A stretch of DNA of 5,073 bases from Pseudomonadota bacterium. Lineage in GTDB: Bacteria > Pseudomonadota > Gammaproteobacteria > Burkholderiales > Thiobacillaceae. The position numbers were made by a program, and so were the translations under genes. The notes under the pieces are model-generated. The model made no database searches. It was not told the origin of the DNA and was given only the letters and a program-made list of their open reading frames with translations. The stretch is taken from contig JAJYXA010000201.1 of assembly GCA_021791235.1 (NCBI GenBank), positions 1 to 5,073 on the forward strand, given 5' to 3'. Positions 1 to 5,073 of the stretch are shown here, piece after piece (position 1 is the first letter of the stretch; every line of letters begins with the position of its first letter).

Positions 1-2768
1 CCGTCGGCGCCGCGCTCGGCTACATCACCGACACCGCCGGCGACGTGGCGATCGCCGCCGACGAAGTGGTGGAAGAAAAGGCGCAGACCGAAATGATTCC
101 GCACCACGCCGGCACGCCGATCGTGATGCCGCAGCTCTCGGACACCATGAAAGAAGGCGTGGTGGTGACCTGGGAAAAACAGCCGGGCGATGCGATCAAG
201 CGCGGCGACATCGTCGCCACCGTGGAAACCGACAAGGCCATCATGGACGTCGAGGTGTTCCAGGATGGGTGGCTTTCCGGCCCGATCGCCGATGTCGGCA
301 GCGTGGTCGAAGTCGGCCACCCGATGGGCTTCATCGTCGACGACGCATCGAAGGCCAATGCCACCGGCGTGACGCTCGGCGGCGACCATAAGGTCAAGGA
401 AATCCATCAGGTCGCGCCGCATGCGGCCGACAGGCCGGCGCACATTCCCATGCCCAAGGCCGCACCTGCGCAGGTTTCCGCCGTCGGCACCCTGCCGCCG
501 GTGGCGCGCCCGCAGGGCCGCCAGGCCAGCCCCTATGCGCGCAAGGTGGCGGCGCAACTGGGCGTGAACCTGACCGGCCTGGCCGGTACCGGCCCGTCGG
601 GCGTGATCGTCGCCGCCGACGTGGCGCGTGCGCGCCCGTCGATGCAGGAAGTCGCGCACTCGCTGCCGCAGGTCGACGTGCCGGGCCAGGGCCGTCCGAT
701 GACCTCGATGGAAAAGGCCGTCTCCCACGCGATGACCGCCTCGCTCACGCTGCCGACCTTCAACGTCACGGTGAACATCGACACCGCCGCGCTGACCGCC
801 GCGGCCAAGGCGAAGAAGGTATCGGTGACGGTGGCGATCGCCAAGGCCTGCTCGGTCGCGATGGCGAAGTTTCCGCGCATGAACTGGGCCTACCAGCCGG
901 TCGACAAGCTGGTCGAGCGCAGCAACCACGACTTTGGCGTGGCGGTGATGTCGAACGACGGCGGCCTGGTGGTACCGATCCTGCACGGCATCGAGAAGAA
1001 ATCGCTCGAAGCGCTGCAGAGCGACTGGACCGGCCTCGTCGAGCGCGCGCGGATCAGGAAACTGGCGCCGCCCGAATATTCCAACCCCACCTTCACCATC
1101 TCCAACATGGGCATGCTGGGCGTGTCGCACTTCACCGCGATCCCCACCCCCGGCATCGCCGCGATCCTGGCGATTGCCGCGAATGGCCCGCAGGGCACGC
1201 CCTTCACCATCACCGCCGATCACCGCGTGCTGAACGGCGCCGATGTGGCCTTGTACCTGGCGACGCTGAAGCAGACCATCGAAGCGCCCGAATGGATCAG
1301 TGAGGCGTCAGGCGTGAGGCGTGAGGCGTCTGTTTCGCCCATCCCTGAGGGCAACTGGGACTTCCCGGTCGTCGTCGTCGGCGGCGGCCCCGGCGGCGAG
1401 GACTGCGCGCGCGACCTGGCCGACCACGGCATCCGCGTGATGATGGTCAACAACGAGCCCTTCCCCGGCGGCGAGTGCCTGTGGCGCGGCTGCATCCCGT
1501 CCAAGGCCTGGCGCGCCGCGGCCGACGTCATCCGCAACCGCGCGCACGATGCCGACATGGGCGTCGACGGCACCAATACCCCGGCGCTCAACTGGGCGCA
1601 GGTGGAAAAACACCGCCGCTGGGTGCAGACGAGCCGCGGCGAGATGGCGCTGAAGGCCGACCGCGGCATGAAGATCGACGTGCGCGAAGGCTTTGGCGAA
1701 TTCGTCGACGCCCACACGCTGAAGATCACCCCGGTCGAGGGCGAGCCCTACACGATCACTTTCGGCGCAGCGGTCATCGCCACCGGCGCCCCAGCCTTCG
1801 TGCCGCCGATCCCCGGCGCGCGCGAAAACCTGGCGACGGGCGGCGTGGCCACCTCCGACACCATCTGGAGCCTCGCCACCCCGCCGAAGAAACTCGGCAT
1901 CGTCGGCGGCGGCGTCATCGGCGTGGAAATGGCGCAGATCTTCCGCGACTTCGGCACCGAGGTGCTGATGCTGGAACGCCATGACCGCATCCTCGCCGAA
2001 ATCGAGGACGAGATCGCCAAGACCCTGATCGCCTCGCTGGAGAAGGAAATCTCCGTCGTCACCGGCGCCGACATCAAGGAAGTGAGCGGCACGCCGGGCG
2101 CGATGAAGCTGCGCTACGCAAATAAAGAGGGCGTCGAGTCGGTGTTCGACTGCGACATCGTGCTGATGGCCACCGGCAAGCGCCCCGACACCGGCAAGCT
2201 CAACCTCGACAAGGTCGGCGTCGAACTCGACGGCGCGGCGATCAAGGTCAACGCGCGCTGCCAGACCAGCGTGCCGCACATCTACGCGGTGGGCGACGTC
2301 ATCGGCGGCTACATGCTCGCCCACACCGCCGCCACCCAGGGCCGCGTCGCCGCCGACAACCTGTTGGGCCACGCCAGCGAATACGACCAGGACCGCGACT
2401 GCGGCGTCACCTTCTCGCGCCCGCAGGCCGGATTCGTCGGTTTGAGCGTCGCCCAGGCGAAAGCAAAAGGCATCGATGCGGTGGAAGCCAAGATGCCGAT
2501 GAGCATCGACGCCAAGGCGATGATCACCGGCGAGACCGAGGGCATGATCAAGCTGGTGGCCGACAAGGCCACCGGCCGCATCATCGGCGTGCACTACCTC
2601 GCCGACCACACCGACACCCTGATCGGCACCGGCGTGATGATGGTGGCCGGCGAGATGACGCTGACCCAGGTGGCGAAGGCGATTTTCCCGCACCCGACGC
2701 AGACCGAGCTGTTTGGCGAACTGGCGAGAAGGCTGCTCAACCGCCTGCGGCGCACGGCGAAGAAATAA
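1..2768 (+). CDS. E2-E3 fusion: dihydrolipoamide acyltransferase joined to dihydrolipoamide dehydrogenase (5' partial)
   Basis: The gene is open at the left edge; the first whole codon is at 3 and 921 residues are visible. A GTG at 45 is not the true start, because codons 3-44 read as the end of a lipoyl domain (GAALGYITD, like GFIVDD at the end of the next one). Order by nucleotide: end of lipoyl domain 1 (to ~44); lipoyl domain 2 (~114-345) with ETDKA and the lipoylated Lys at 234-236; Ala/Pro-rich linker; subunit-binding domain (~525-630, SPYAR and GTGPSG); E2 catalytic domain (~693-1290, SNMGMLG, DHRVLNG); linker with a 7-bp repeat; E3 (~1365-2768). E3 has the FAD site GGGPGG (1380), disulfide CLWRGC (1476-1493), NAD site GGGVIG (1905), second FAD motif AVGD (2286) and catalytic His/Glu in HPTQTE (2691-2708), so it looks intact. 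The tail is strongly basic. The protein would move acyl groups from an E1 to CoA and reoxidise its own lipoyl groups. Substrate (pyruvate, acetoin or other) cannot be told; E1 genes are expected upstream. Confidence 0.93.
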   Translation, partial: VGAALGYITDTAGDVAIAADEVVEEKAQTEMIPHHAGTPIVMPQLSDTMKEGVVVTWEKQPGDAIKRGDIVATVETDKAIMDVEVFQDGWLSGPIADVGSVVEVGHPMGFIVDDASKANATGVTLGGDHKVKEIHQVAPHAADRPAHIPMPKAAPAQVSAVGTLPPVARPQGRQASPYARKVAAQLGVNLTGLAGTGPSGVIVAADVARARPSMQEVAHSLPQVDVPGQGRPMTSMEKAVSHAMTASLTLPTFNVTVNIDTAALTAAAKAKKVSVTVAIAKACSVAMAKFPRMNWAYQPVDKLVERSNHDFGVAVMSNDGGLVVPILHGIEKKSLEALQSDWTGLVERARIRKLAPPEYSNPTFTISNMGMLGVSHFTAIPTPGIAAILAIAANGPQGTPFTITADHRVLNGADVALYLATLKQTIEAPEWISEASGVRREASVSPIPEGNWDFPVVVVGGGPGGEDCARDLADHGIRVMMVNNEPFPGGECLWRGCIPSKAWRAAADVIRNRAHDADMGVDGTNTPALNWAQVEKHRRWVQTSRGEMALKADRGMKIDVREGFGEFVDAHTLKITPVEGEPYTITFGAAVIATGAPAFVPPIPGARENLATGGVATSDTIWSLATPPKKLGIVGGGVIGVEMAQIFRDFGTEVLMLERHDRILAEIEDEIAKTLIASLEKEISVVTGADIKEVSGTPGAMKLRYANKEGVESVFDCDIVLMATGKRPDTGKLNLDKVGVELDGAAIKVNARCQTSVPHIYAVGDVIGGYMLAHTAATQGRVAADNLLGHASEYDQDRDCGVTFSRPQAGFVGLSVAQAKAKGIDAVEAKMPMSIDAKAMITGETEGMIKLVADKATGRIIGVHYLADHTDTLIGTGVMMVAGEMTLTQVAKAIFPHPTQTELFGELARRLLNRLRRTAKK
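1300..1330 (+). repeat. Tandem heptanucleotide repeat in the E2-E3 linker
   Basis: Four consecutive 7-bp units, GTGAGGC, GTCAGGC, GTGAGGC, GTGAGGC, followed by a partial GTC. Only one base differs, in the second unit. The repeat lies in the short linker between the last E2 residues (EAPEWI) and the start of the E3 domain. Because 7 is not a multiple of 3, gain or loss of one unit shifts the frame; reading on after loss of one unit meets a TGA at 1438-1440. Confidence 0.9.
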
Positions 2769-2788
2769 GCCGCGCGCGCCCGCGCAAT

Positions 2789-2817
2789 AAGGGCTGCATT
2801 TGCGGCCCTTTTTGTTT
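2789..2817 (+). terminator. Rho-independent terminator of the E2-E3 gene
   Basis: A 9-bp stem pairs AAGGGCTGC (2789-2797) with GCGGCCCTT (2802-2810), with one T-G wobble and a 4-base loop ATTT. It is followed by TTTTTGTTT. It starts 21 bases after the stop codon. On the other strand the stem is followed by the weaker run TTATT, so it might also stop minus-strand transcription. Confidence 0.9.
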
Positions 2818-2832
2818 GGCCGGCCGCCCGGA

Positions 2833-2979
2833 TCAACAGGCGAACATGACACTGAAGCCCAGGATGGTGGCAACGTCCTGGGTCAGTTTCATTGCGTTGG
2901 CGAAGCCGATCACCACTTCGTCACTGTCTTCGTCCTGGGAAATACAGCCAGGCTCGGTTCCGGGAAACAGAATCGTCAC
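2833..2979 (-). CDS. Possible small protein or gene remnant, 48 aa, unrecognised
   Basis: From a GTG at 2979 to TGA at 2835-2833, the frame encodes 48 residues: an acidic stretch (DEDSDE, residues 16-21) followed by a hydrophobic C-terminal half ending VMFAC. I do not recognise it. By hand count, GC at codon positions 1, 2 and 3 is about 58, 40 and 71%, the pattern expected of a coding frame in a GC-rich genome. Against it: no good ribosome-binding site precedes the GTG, and the start lies inside the PhoB-box candidate of the divergent pstS promoter. The frame stays open upstream to an ATG at 3096-3094, but that stretch looks less coding-like and overlaps the pstS leader. It may be the 3' remnant of a decayed gene, convergent with the E2-E3 gene, or chance. 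Confidence 0.25.
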   Translation of the reverse strand: MTILFPGTEPGCISQDEDSDEVVIGFANAMKLTQDVATILGFSVMFAC

Positions 2980-2990
2980 GAAACCGTAAC
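2973..2990 (+). promoter_or_regulatory. Candidate PhoB-binding site (Pho box) for pstS
   Basis: TCGTCAC-GAAA-CCGTAAC is a pair of 7-bp direct half-sites spaced 11 bp apart, close to the consensus CTGTCAT-AWAW-CTGTMAY (about 13 of 18 positions agree, counting the degenerate ones). It lies 106 bases upstream of the pstS start and would occupy the -35 position of the promoter. PhoB control of pst operons is well established in proteobacteria; binding here is inferred from sequence. Confidence 0.72.
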
Positions 2991-3000
2991 ACTCAACCCC

Positions 3001-3006
3001 TATCGT
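3001..3006 (+). promoter_or_regulatory. Candidate -10 element of the pstS promoter
   Basis: TATCGT matches the sigma-70 -10 consensus at 4 of 6 bases, including the key second A and last T. It begins 10 bases after the Pho box ends, the same spacing as between Pho box and -10 in E. coli phoA. There is no separate -35 match, as expected for a PhoB-activated promoter. The transcript would start near 3012-3014, giving a leader of about 84 bases. Confidence 0.6.
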
Positions 3007-3016
3007 AGCAATCGCT

Positions 3017-3037
3017 GAACGACGGAAGGAATCGTTC
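3017..3037 (+). promoter_or_regulatory. Stem-loop at the 5' end of the predicted pstS leader RNA
   Basis: GAACGA (3017-3022) pairs perfectly with TCGTTC (3032-3037) around the 9-base purine-rich loop CGGAAGGAA; a T-G wobble can extend it to 7 bp. It would form within a few bases of the predicted transcript start. Such hairpins can protect mRNA from decay, and the exposed GGA could bind a CsrA/RsmA-type protein. Both roles are speculative. Confidence 0.35.
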
Positions 3038-3083
3038 GTGCAGTTTGCATGTAGAGAAAAGCCCCAGCCCTCGTTATTCCATT

Positions 3084-3088
3084 GGAGA
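3084..3088 (+). promoter_or_regulatory. Ribosome-binding site of pstS (fixes the ATG start)
   Basis: GGAGA sits 8 bases before the ATG at 3097. The alternative in-frame TTG at 3082 overlaps this site and would add five residues (MEIKH) before the signal peptide, so the ATG is the better start. Confidence 0.85.
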
Positions 3089-3096
3089 TTAAGCAT

Positions 3097-4080
3097 ATGG
3101 TTCAGAATAAAATTGTTGCCGCACTTGGCTTCCTGGCCTGCTCGTTGGTCAGCAATGCCACGTTGGCCCAAGCCGTCAAGGTCGATCCCGCGCTGCCGAC
3201 GTACCAGAAAGCCAGCGGCGTATCCGGCAACTTCACCAGCGTCGGTTCCGACACCCTGAACAACCTGATGACGCTGTGGGCCGAGTCCTACAAGCGCTTC
3301 TACCCCAACGTCAACATCCAGATCCAGGGCGCCGGCTCCTCCACCGCGCCGCCCGCGCTGATCCAGGGCGCGTCCAACTTCGGCCCGATGAGCCGGGAGA
3401 TGAAGGACGAGGAAATCGTGGCCTTCGAGAAGAAGCATGGCTACAAGCCCACCGCCGTGCCCGTGGCGATCGACGCCCTGGCCGTGTACGTGAACAAGGA
3501 CAACCCGGTTCCCGGTCTGTCCATCCCCCAGGTCGACGCCATTTTCTCTTCGACCCGCAAGTGCGGCGGCGCCCGGGAAATCACCAAGTGGGGTGACGTG
3601 GGGATGACGGGTGACTGGGCCGGCCGTCCCATCGCCCTGTACGGCCGTAACTCCGTTTCCGGCACCTACGGCTACTTCAAGAAGAATGCGCTGTGCAAGG
3701 GCGACTTTTCCAAGCGCGTGGCCGAGCAGCCGGGTTCCGCCTCCGTGGTACAAAGCGTGACCGGCCAGATCGGCGCCATCGGCTACTCCGGCATCGGTTA
3801 CAGGACTTCCGGCGTGCGTCCCGTGGCCTTGGCCAAGAAGGATGGCCAGCCCTTCGTCGAGGCGAACGCCGAGAACGCGCTCAACAAGACCTACCCGCTG
3901 TCCCGCGTGCTCTACGTCTACGTGAACAAGCGCCCGAACCAGCCGCTGCAGCCCCTGGAACGCGAGTTCTTCAAGATGGTGCTGTCCAAGCAGGGCCAGG
4001 AAGTGGTGGTCAAGGACGGCTTCGTGCCGATGCCCGCCGCCATGGTCAACAAGGCACTGAGCGACCTGGGTATCAACTGA
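3097..4080 (+). CDS. pstS: Periplasmic phosphate-binding protein PstS
   Basis: 327 residues. Captures inorganic phosphate in the periplasm and hands it to the PstCAB ABC transporter. A signal peptide spans residues 1-26, with a hydrophobic core and a likely signal peptidase I site at AQA|VKV. The mature protein has the two-lobed binding-protein features: VGSDTL (49-54), GAGSST (78-83), FGPMSR (95-100), AIDALAV (124-130) and RNSVSGT (184-190). The last matches the R-x3-SGT phosphate-binding loop of E. coli PstS (Arg135, Ser139, Gly140, Thr141). By alignment the position of E. coli Asp56 (FGASDAPL) appears to be Ser99 here, as in the Pseudomonas-type PstS, which this protein closely resembles along its length. 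Cys156 and Cys200 are the only cysteines of the mature protein and could form a disulfide. It is first in an operon, probably PhoB-controlled, with a lipoprotein gene 70 bases downstream and a permease gene after that. Confidence 0.94.
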   Translation: MVQNKIVAALGFLACSLVSNATLAQAVKVDPALPTYQKASGVSGNFTSVGSDTLNNLMTLWAESYKRFYPNVNIQIQGAGSSTAPPALIQGASNFGPMSREMKDEEIVAFEKKHGYKPTAVPVAIDALAVYVNKDNPVPGLSIPQVDAIFSSTRKCGGAREITKWGDVGMTGDWAGRPIALYGRNSVSGTYGYFKKNALCKGDFSKRVAEQPGSASVVQSVTGQIGAIGYSGIGYRTSGVRPVALAKKDGQPFVEANAENALNKTYPLSRVLYVYVNKRPNQPLQPLEREFFKMVLSKQGQEVVVKDGFVPMPAAMVNKALSDLGIN

Positions 4081-4102
4081 TCCCGCTAGCAATTACGCCG
4101 TT

Positions 4103-4124
4103 GCGTGCCCCACACGGGGCGCGC
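4103..4124 (+). other. Intercistronic hairpin between pstS and the lipoprotein gene
   Basis: GCGTGCCCC (4103-4111) pairs with GGGGCGCGC (4116-4124), one T-G wobble, loop ACAC. No T-run follows, so it is not a typical terminator. A hairpin directly after a binding-protein gene often shields the upstream mRNA from 3' exonucleases and so raises its level relative to downstream genes; that role is inferred here. Confidence 0.55.
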
Positions 4125-4139
4125 GCGGACAATCAGAAT

Positions 4140-4143
4140 GGAG
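4140..4143 (+). promoter_or_regulatory. Ribosome-binding site of the lipoprotein gene
   Basis: GGAG followed by TG lies 7 bases before the ATG at 4151. This is a strong match and supports that start and independent translation within the pst operon. Confidence 0.8.
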
Positions 4144-4150
4144 TGAAAAC

Positions 4151-4741
4151 ATGCTGAATACCCTGCAGCGAAAATCCGTTGTCGCGCTGTCCGCCCTGTT
4201 CATCTTGGGCGGTTGCGCAACCAGCCAGCCCACGGCGGACGGCAAGACCCAAAGCGTGCCTGAGGTGAAGGCAGAAACCCCTGTTCAGAAGCAGACCTAT
4301 TTCCTGGTCTTCCATGAGAACGGCCGCATCTACGCCATGACCGATCCCACGATCTATGTCAACTTCATGAATACTGACGAAGTGCCCCTGACTCGCACCC
4401 GCATCGGTGCCGGTCCCGAGGGCGAGACTGTGGTCTTCGGCATCACCAAGGCGGACGGCAAGCATCTGGACAAGCCCACCGCCGCCGAGGACATCTTCGA
4501 TGGCCGCACCGGGGAGGTCGGCGCCTTCTACGGCGAGGTGGTGCGTAACGGCCGCTACCACGTTTTCGGCGAGTGGAAGGACTTCCAGGACTATCTGGCC
4601 CACAAGGAAATCACCTTCACCTACACCGAGATCGGCACCGGCCCCAAGGGCGAAACCGTGATCTACGCCCTGAACAGCGCGACCAAGAAAAAGGGCCGCC
4701 CCGTCGCCCTGGTCGAGCAGTTCAACGCGCTGCACAAGTAA
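4151..4741 (+). CDS. Two-domain-repeat lipoprotein of unknown function in the pst operon
   Basis: 196 residues; family not recognised. The N-terminus is a lipoprotein signal (K8 then a hydrophobic stretch, lipobox L19-G20-G21-C22). Ala at +2 predicts sorting to the outer membrane, facing the periplasm unless flipped. Residues 23-47 form a polar linker. The rest is two copies of one domain, about 50-116 and 126-191. NGR (57-59 and 133-135) and IGxGPxGETV (85-94 and 161-170) recur exactly 76 residues apart, and the copies end in KPTAAEDIF and RPVALVEQF. No catalytic motif, transmembrane segment beyond the signal, or cysteine beyond C22 is visible. It lies 70 bases after pstS, behind a hairpin, and before a terminator, so it probably shares the PhoB-driven transcript. 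A part in phosphate capture or envelope adaptation to phosphate starvation is an inference from position only. Confidence 0.9.
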   Translation: MLNTLQRKSVVALSALFILGGCATSQPTADGKTQSVPEVKAETPVQKQTYFLVFHENGRIYAMTDPTIYVNFMNTDEVPLTRTRIGAGPEGETVVFGITKADGKHLDKPTAAEDIFDGRTGEVGAFYGEVVRNGRYHVFGEWKDFQDYLAHKEITFTYTEIGTGPKGETVIYALNSATKKKGRPVALVEQFNALHK

Positions 4742-4750
4742 AAAACAATC

Positions 4751-4764
4751 CGGCCGAGTGGCCG
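4751..4764 (+). other. Small hairpin just after the lipoprotein gene
   Basis: CGGCC-GAGT-GGCCG is a perfect 5-bp stem with a 4-base loop, 9 bases after the stop codon and 6 bases before the larger terminator stem. It is followed by AAAA rather than T, so it is not a terminator by itself; it may protect the 3' end of the message. Confidence 0.4.
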
Positions 4765-4770
4765 AAAACT

Positions 4771-4806
4771 GGGGCCGGACCTGTATCGGGTTCGGCCCCC
4801 CTTTTT
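4771..4806 (+). terminator. Rho-independent terminator between the lipoprotein gene and pstC
   Basis: GGGGCCGGACC (4771-4781) pairs with GGTTCGGCCCC (4789-4799), 11 bp with one G-T wobble, loop of about 7 bases; CC then TTTTT (4802-4806) follow. It lies inside what should be one operon, so it probably works as a partial terminator that lowers expression of the permease genes. No convincing promoter is visible between it and 4848. Confidence 0.85.
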
Positions 4807-4847
4807 GCAGGGTTTGTGCGTCTGGCGCATGGATAACGTGGTGAATC

Positions 4848-5073
4848 ATGGAAAAGATTGAATCCAGCATTAGCTCCGCTGGGGGCTACACCGGCCGCCG
4901 GATGGCGAAGGACAAGCTATTCAAGTACGTCATGGTCTTTGGCGGCCTGAGCGTGATCATCGCGATCAGTACGATCTTTTTCTATCTGGCCGGCGTGGTG
5001 GCGCCCCTGTTCATGCCGCCCCACATGGACGACCTGAAGCCCTTGGCGGTGCCGGCGCTCGTGGACCAGTCGA
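4848..5073 (+). CDS. pstC: Phosphate ABC transporter permease, PstC type (3' partial)
   Basis: Only the first 75 codons are in the window; the frame is open to the edge. A TGA at 4842-4844 in frame just upstream limits the start to the ATG at 4848 or later; ATG 4902 (residue 19) is possible but has no ribosome-binding site. The one at 4848 is also weak (GGTGA, 3 bases away). A cytoplasmic N-terminus with basic residues (RRMAKDKLFK, 17-26) precedes one transmembrane segment, about 28-55, ending VVAPLF. This arrangement matches the long PstC permeases of Pseudomonas and relatives, which carry a large periplasmic domain after the first helix. With PstA and PstB, expected downstream, it would form the phosphate channel fed by PstS. 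The identification rests on the N-terminus and on the position after pstS. Confidence 0.82.
   Translation, partial: MEKIESSISSAGGYTGRRMAKDKLFKYVMVFGGLSVIIAISTIFFYLAGVVAPLFMPPHMDDLKPLAVPALVDQS

Noticed and set aside
1366..1400. GTC/GGC trinucleotide runs
   Set aside because: They simply encode the VVVVGGGPGG FAD-binding strand and loop with GC-rich codons.
1308..2873. Long minus-strand open frame (521 codons)
   Set aside because: It is the mirror of the E3 coding region, rich in His, Gly, Ala and Asp as expected of a GC-rich antisense frame, while the + strand carries intact E3 motifs.
2916..2934. Possible second Pho box (CTTCGTC repeated)
   Set aside because: The repeat distance is 12 bp rather than 11, the half-sites match poorly, and it can be explained by the acidic codons of the minus-strand frame.
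2800..3018. Plus-strand frame of 72 codons between the E2-E3 gene and pstS
   Set aside because: It starts inside the terminator, has no ribosome-binding site, and is the shadow of the more coding-like minus-strand frame.
3130..3141. Possible lipobox FLAC at residues 12-15 of PstS
   Set aside because: Phe at -3 is not typical of a lipobox, and the AQA site at residue 26 gives a good signal peptidase I cleavage matching PstS homologues.
3038..3259. GTG-started frame with an AAGGA 7 bases upstream in the pstS leader
   Set aside because: It runs into pstS in another frame, is rich in Arg, Pro and Ser, and resembles no protein. The AAGGA lies in the loop of the leader hairpin.
2833..4092. Long minus-strand open frame (419 codons) over pstS
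   Set aside because: Most of it is antisense of pstS with low-complexity composition. Only its last 48 codons, outside pstS, look coding and are reported separately.
4804..4837. Possible sigma-70 promoter before pstC (TTGCAG and GATAAC)
   Set aside because: The spacing is 21 bases, too long for a working -35/-10 pair, and the -35 part is the terminator T-run.

Overview
The window is GC-rich bacterial DNA with dense coding, all of the confident genes on the + strand. The PstS and the start of the PstC resemble the Pst proteins of Pseudomonas and Betaproteobacteria. Together with the codon choice and the multi-lipoyl E2, this suggests a beta- or gammaproteobacterium, more likely beta. That placement is an inference; no rRNA or marker gene is present.

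Region 1 (1-2768) is the 3' part of a very large gene for a 2-oxoacid dehydrogenase complex protein. In one reading frame it carries the tail of one lipoyl domain, a complete second lipoyl domain, a subunit-binding domain, an E2 acyltransferase domain and a complete E3 dihydrolipoamide dehydrogenase. The E2-E3 junction contains four and a half copies of a 7-bp tandem repeat. The gene ends at a strong intrinsic terminator (2789-2817).

Region 2 (2818-3096) is the control region of the phosphate genes. It holds a PhoB-box-like direct repeat placed 10 bp upstream of a -10 element, the same geometry as E. coli phoA, and a stem-loop in the predicted leader RNA. On the minus strand it also holds a 48-codon open frame with coding-like base composition but no clear start signal.

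Region 3 (3097-5073) starts a phosphate uptake operon: pstS (periplasmic phosphate-binding protein), then a gene for an unrecognised lipoprotein built of two copies of one domain, then a strong terminator, then the first 75 codons of a PstC-type permease. A hairpin lies between pstS and the lipoprotein gene. The likely logic is that phosphate starvation activates PhoB, which drives abundant PstS and lipoprotein. The terminator would limit how much transcription reaches the membrane permease genes. The lipoprotein and its place inside a pst operon are the least explained part of the window; the repeat-bearing E2-E3 fusion is the second point of interest.
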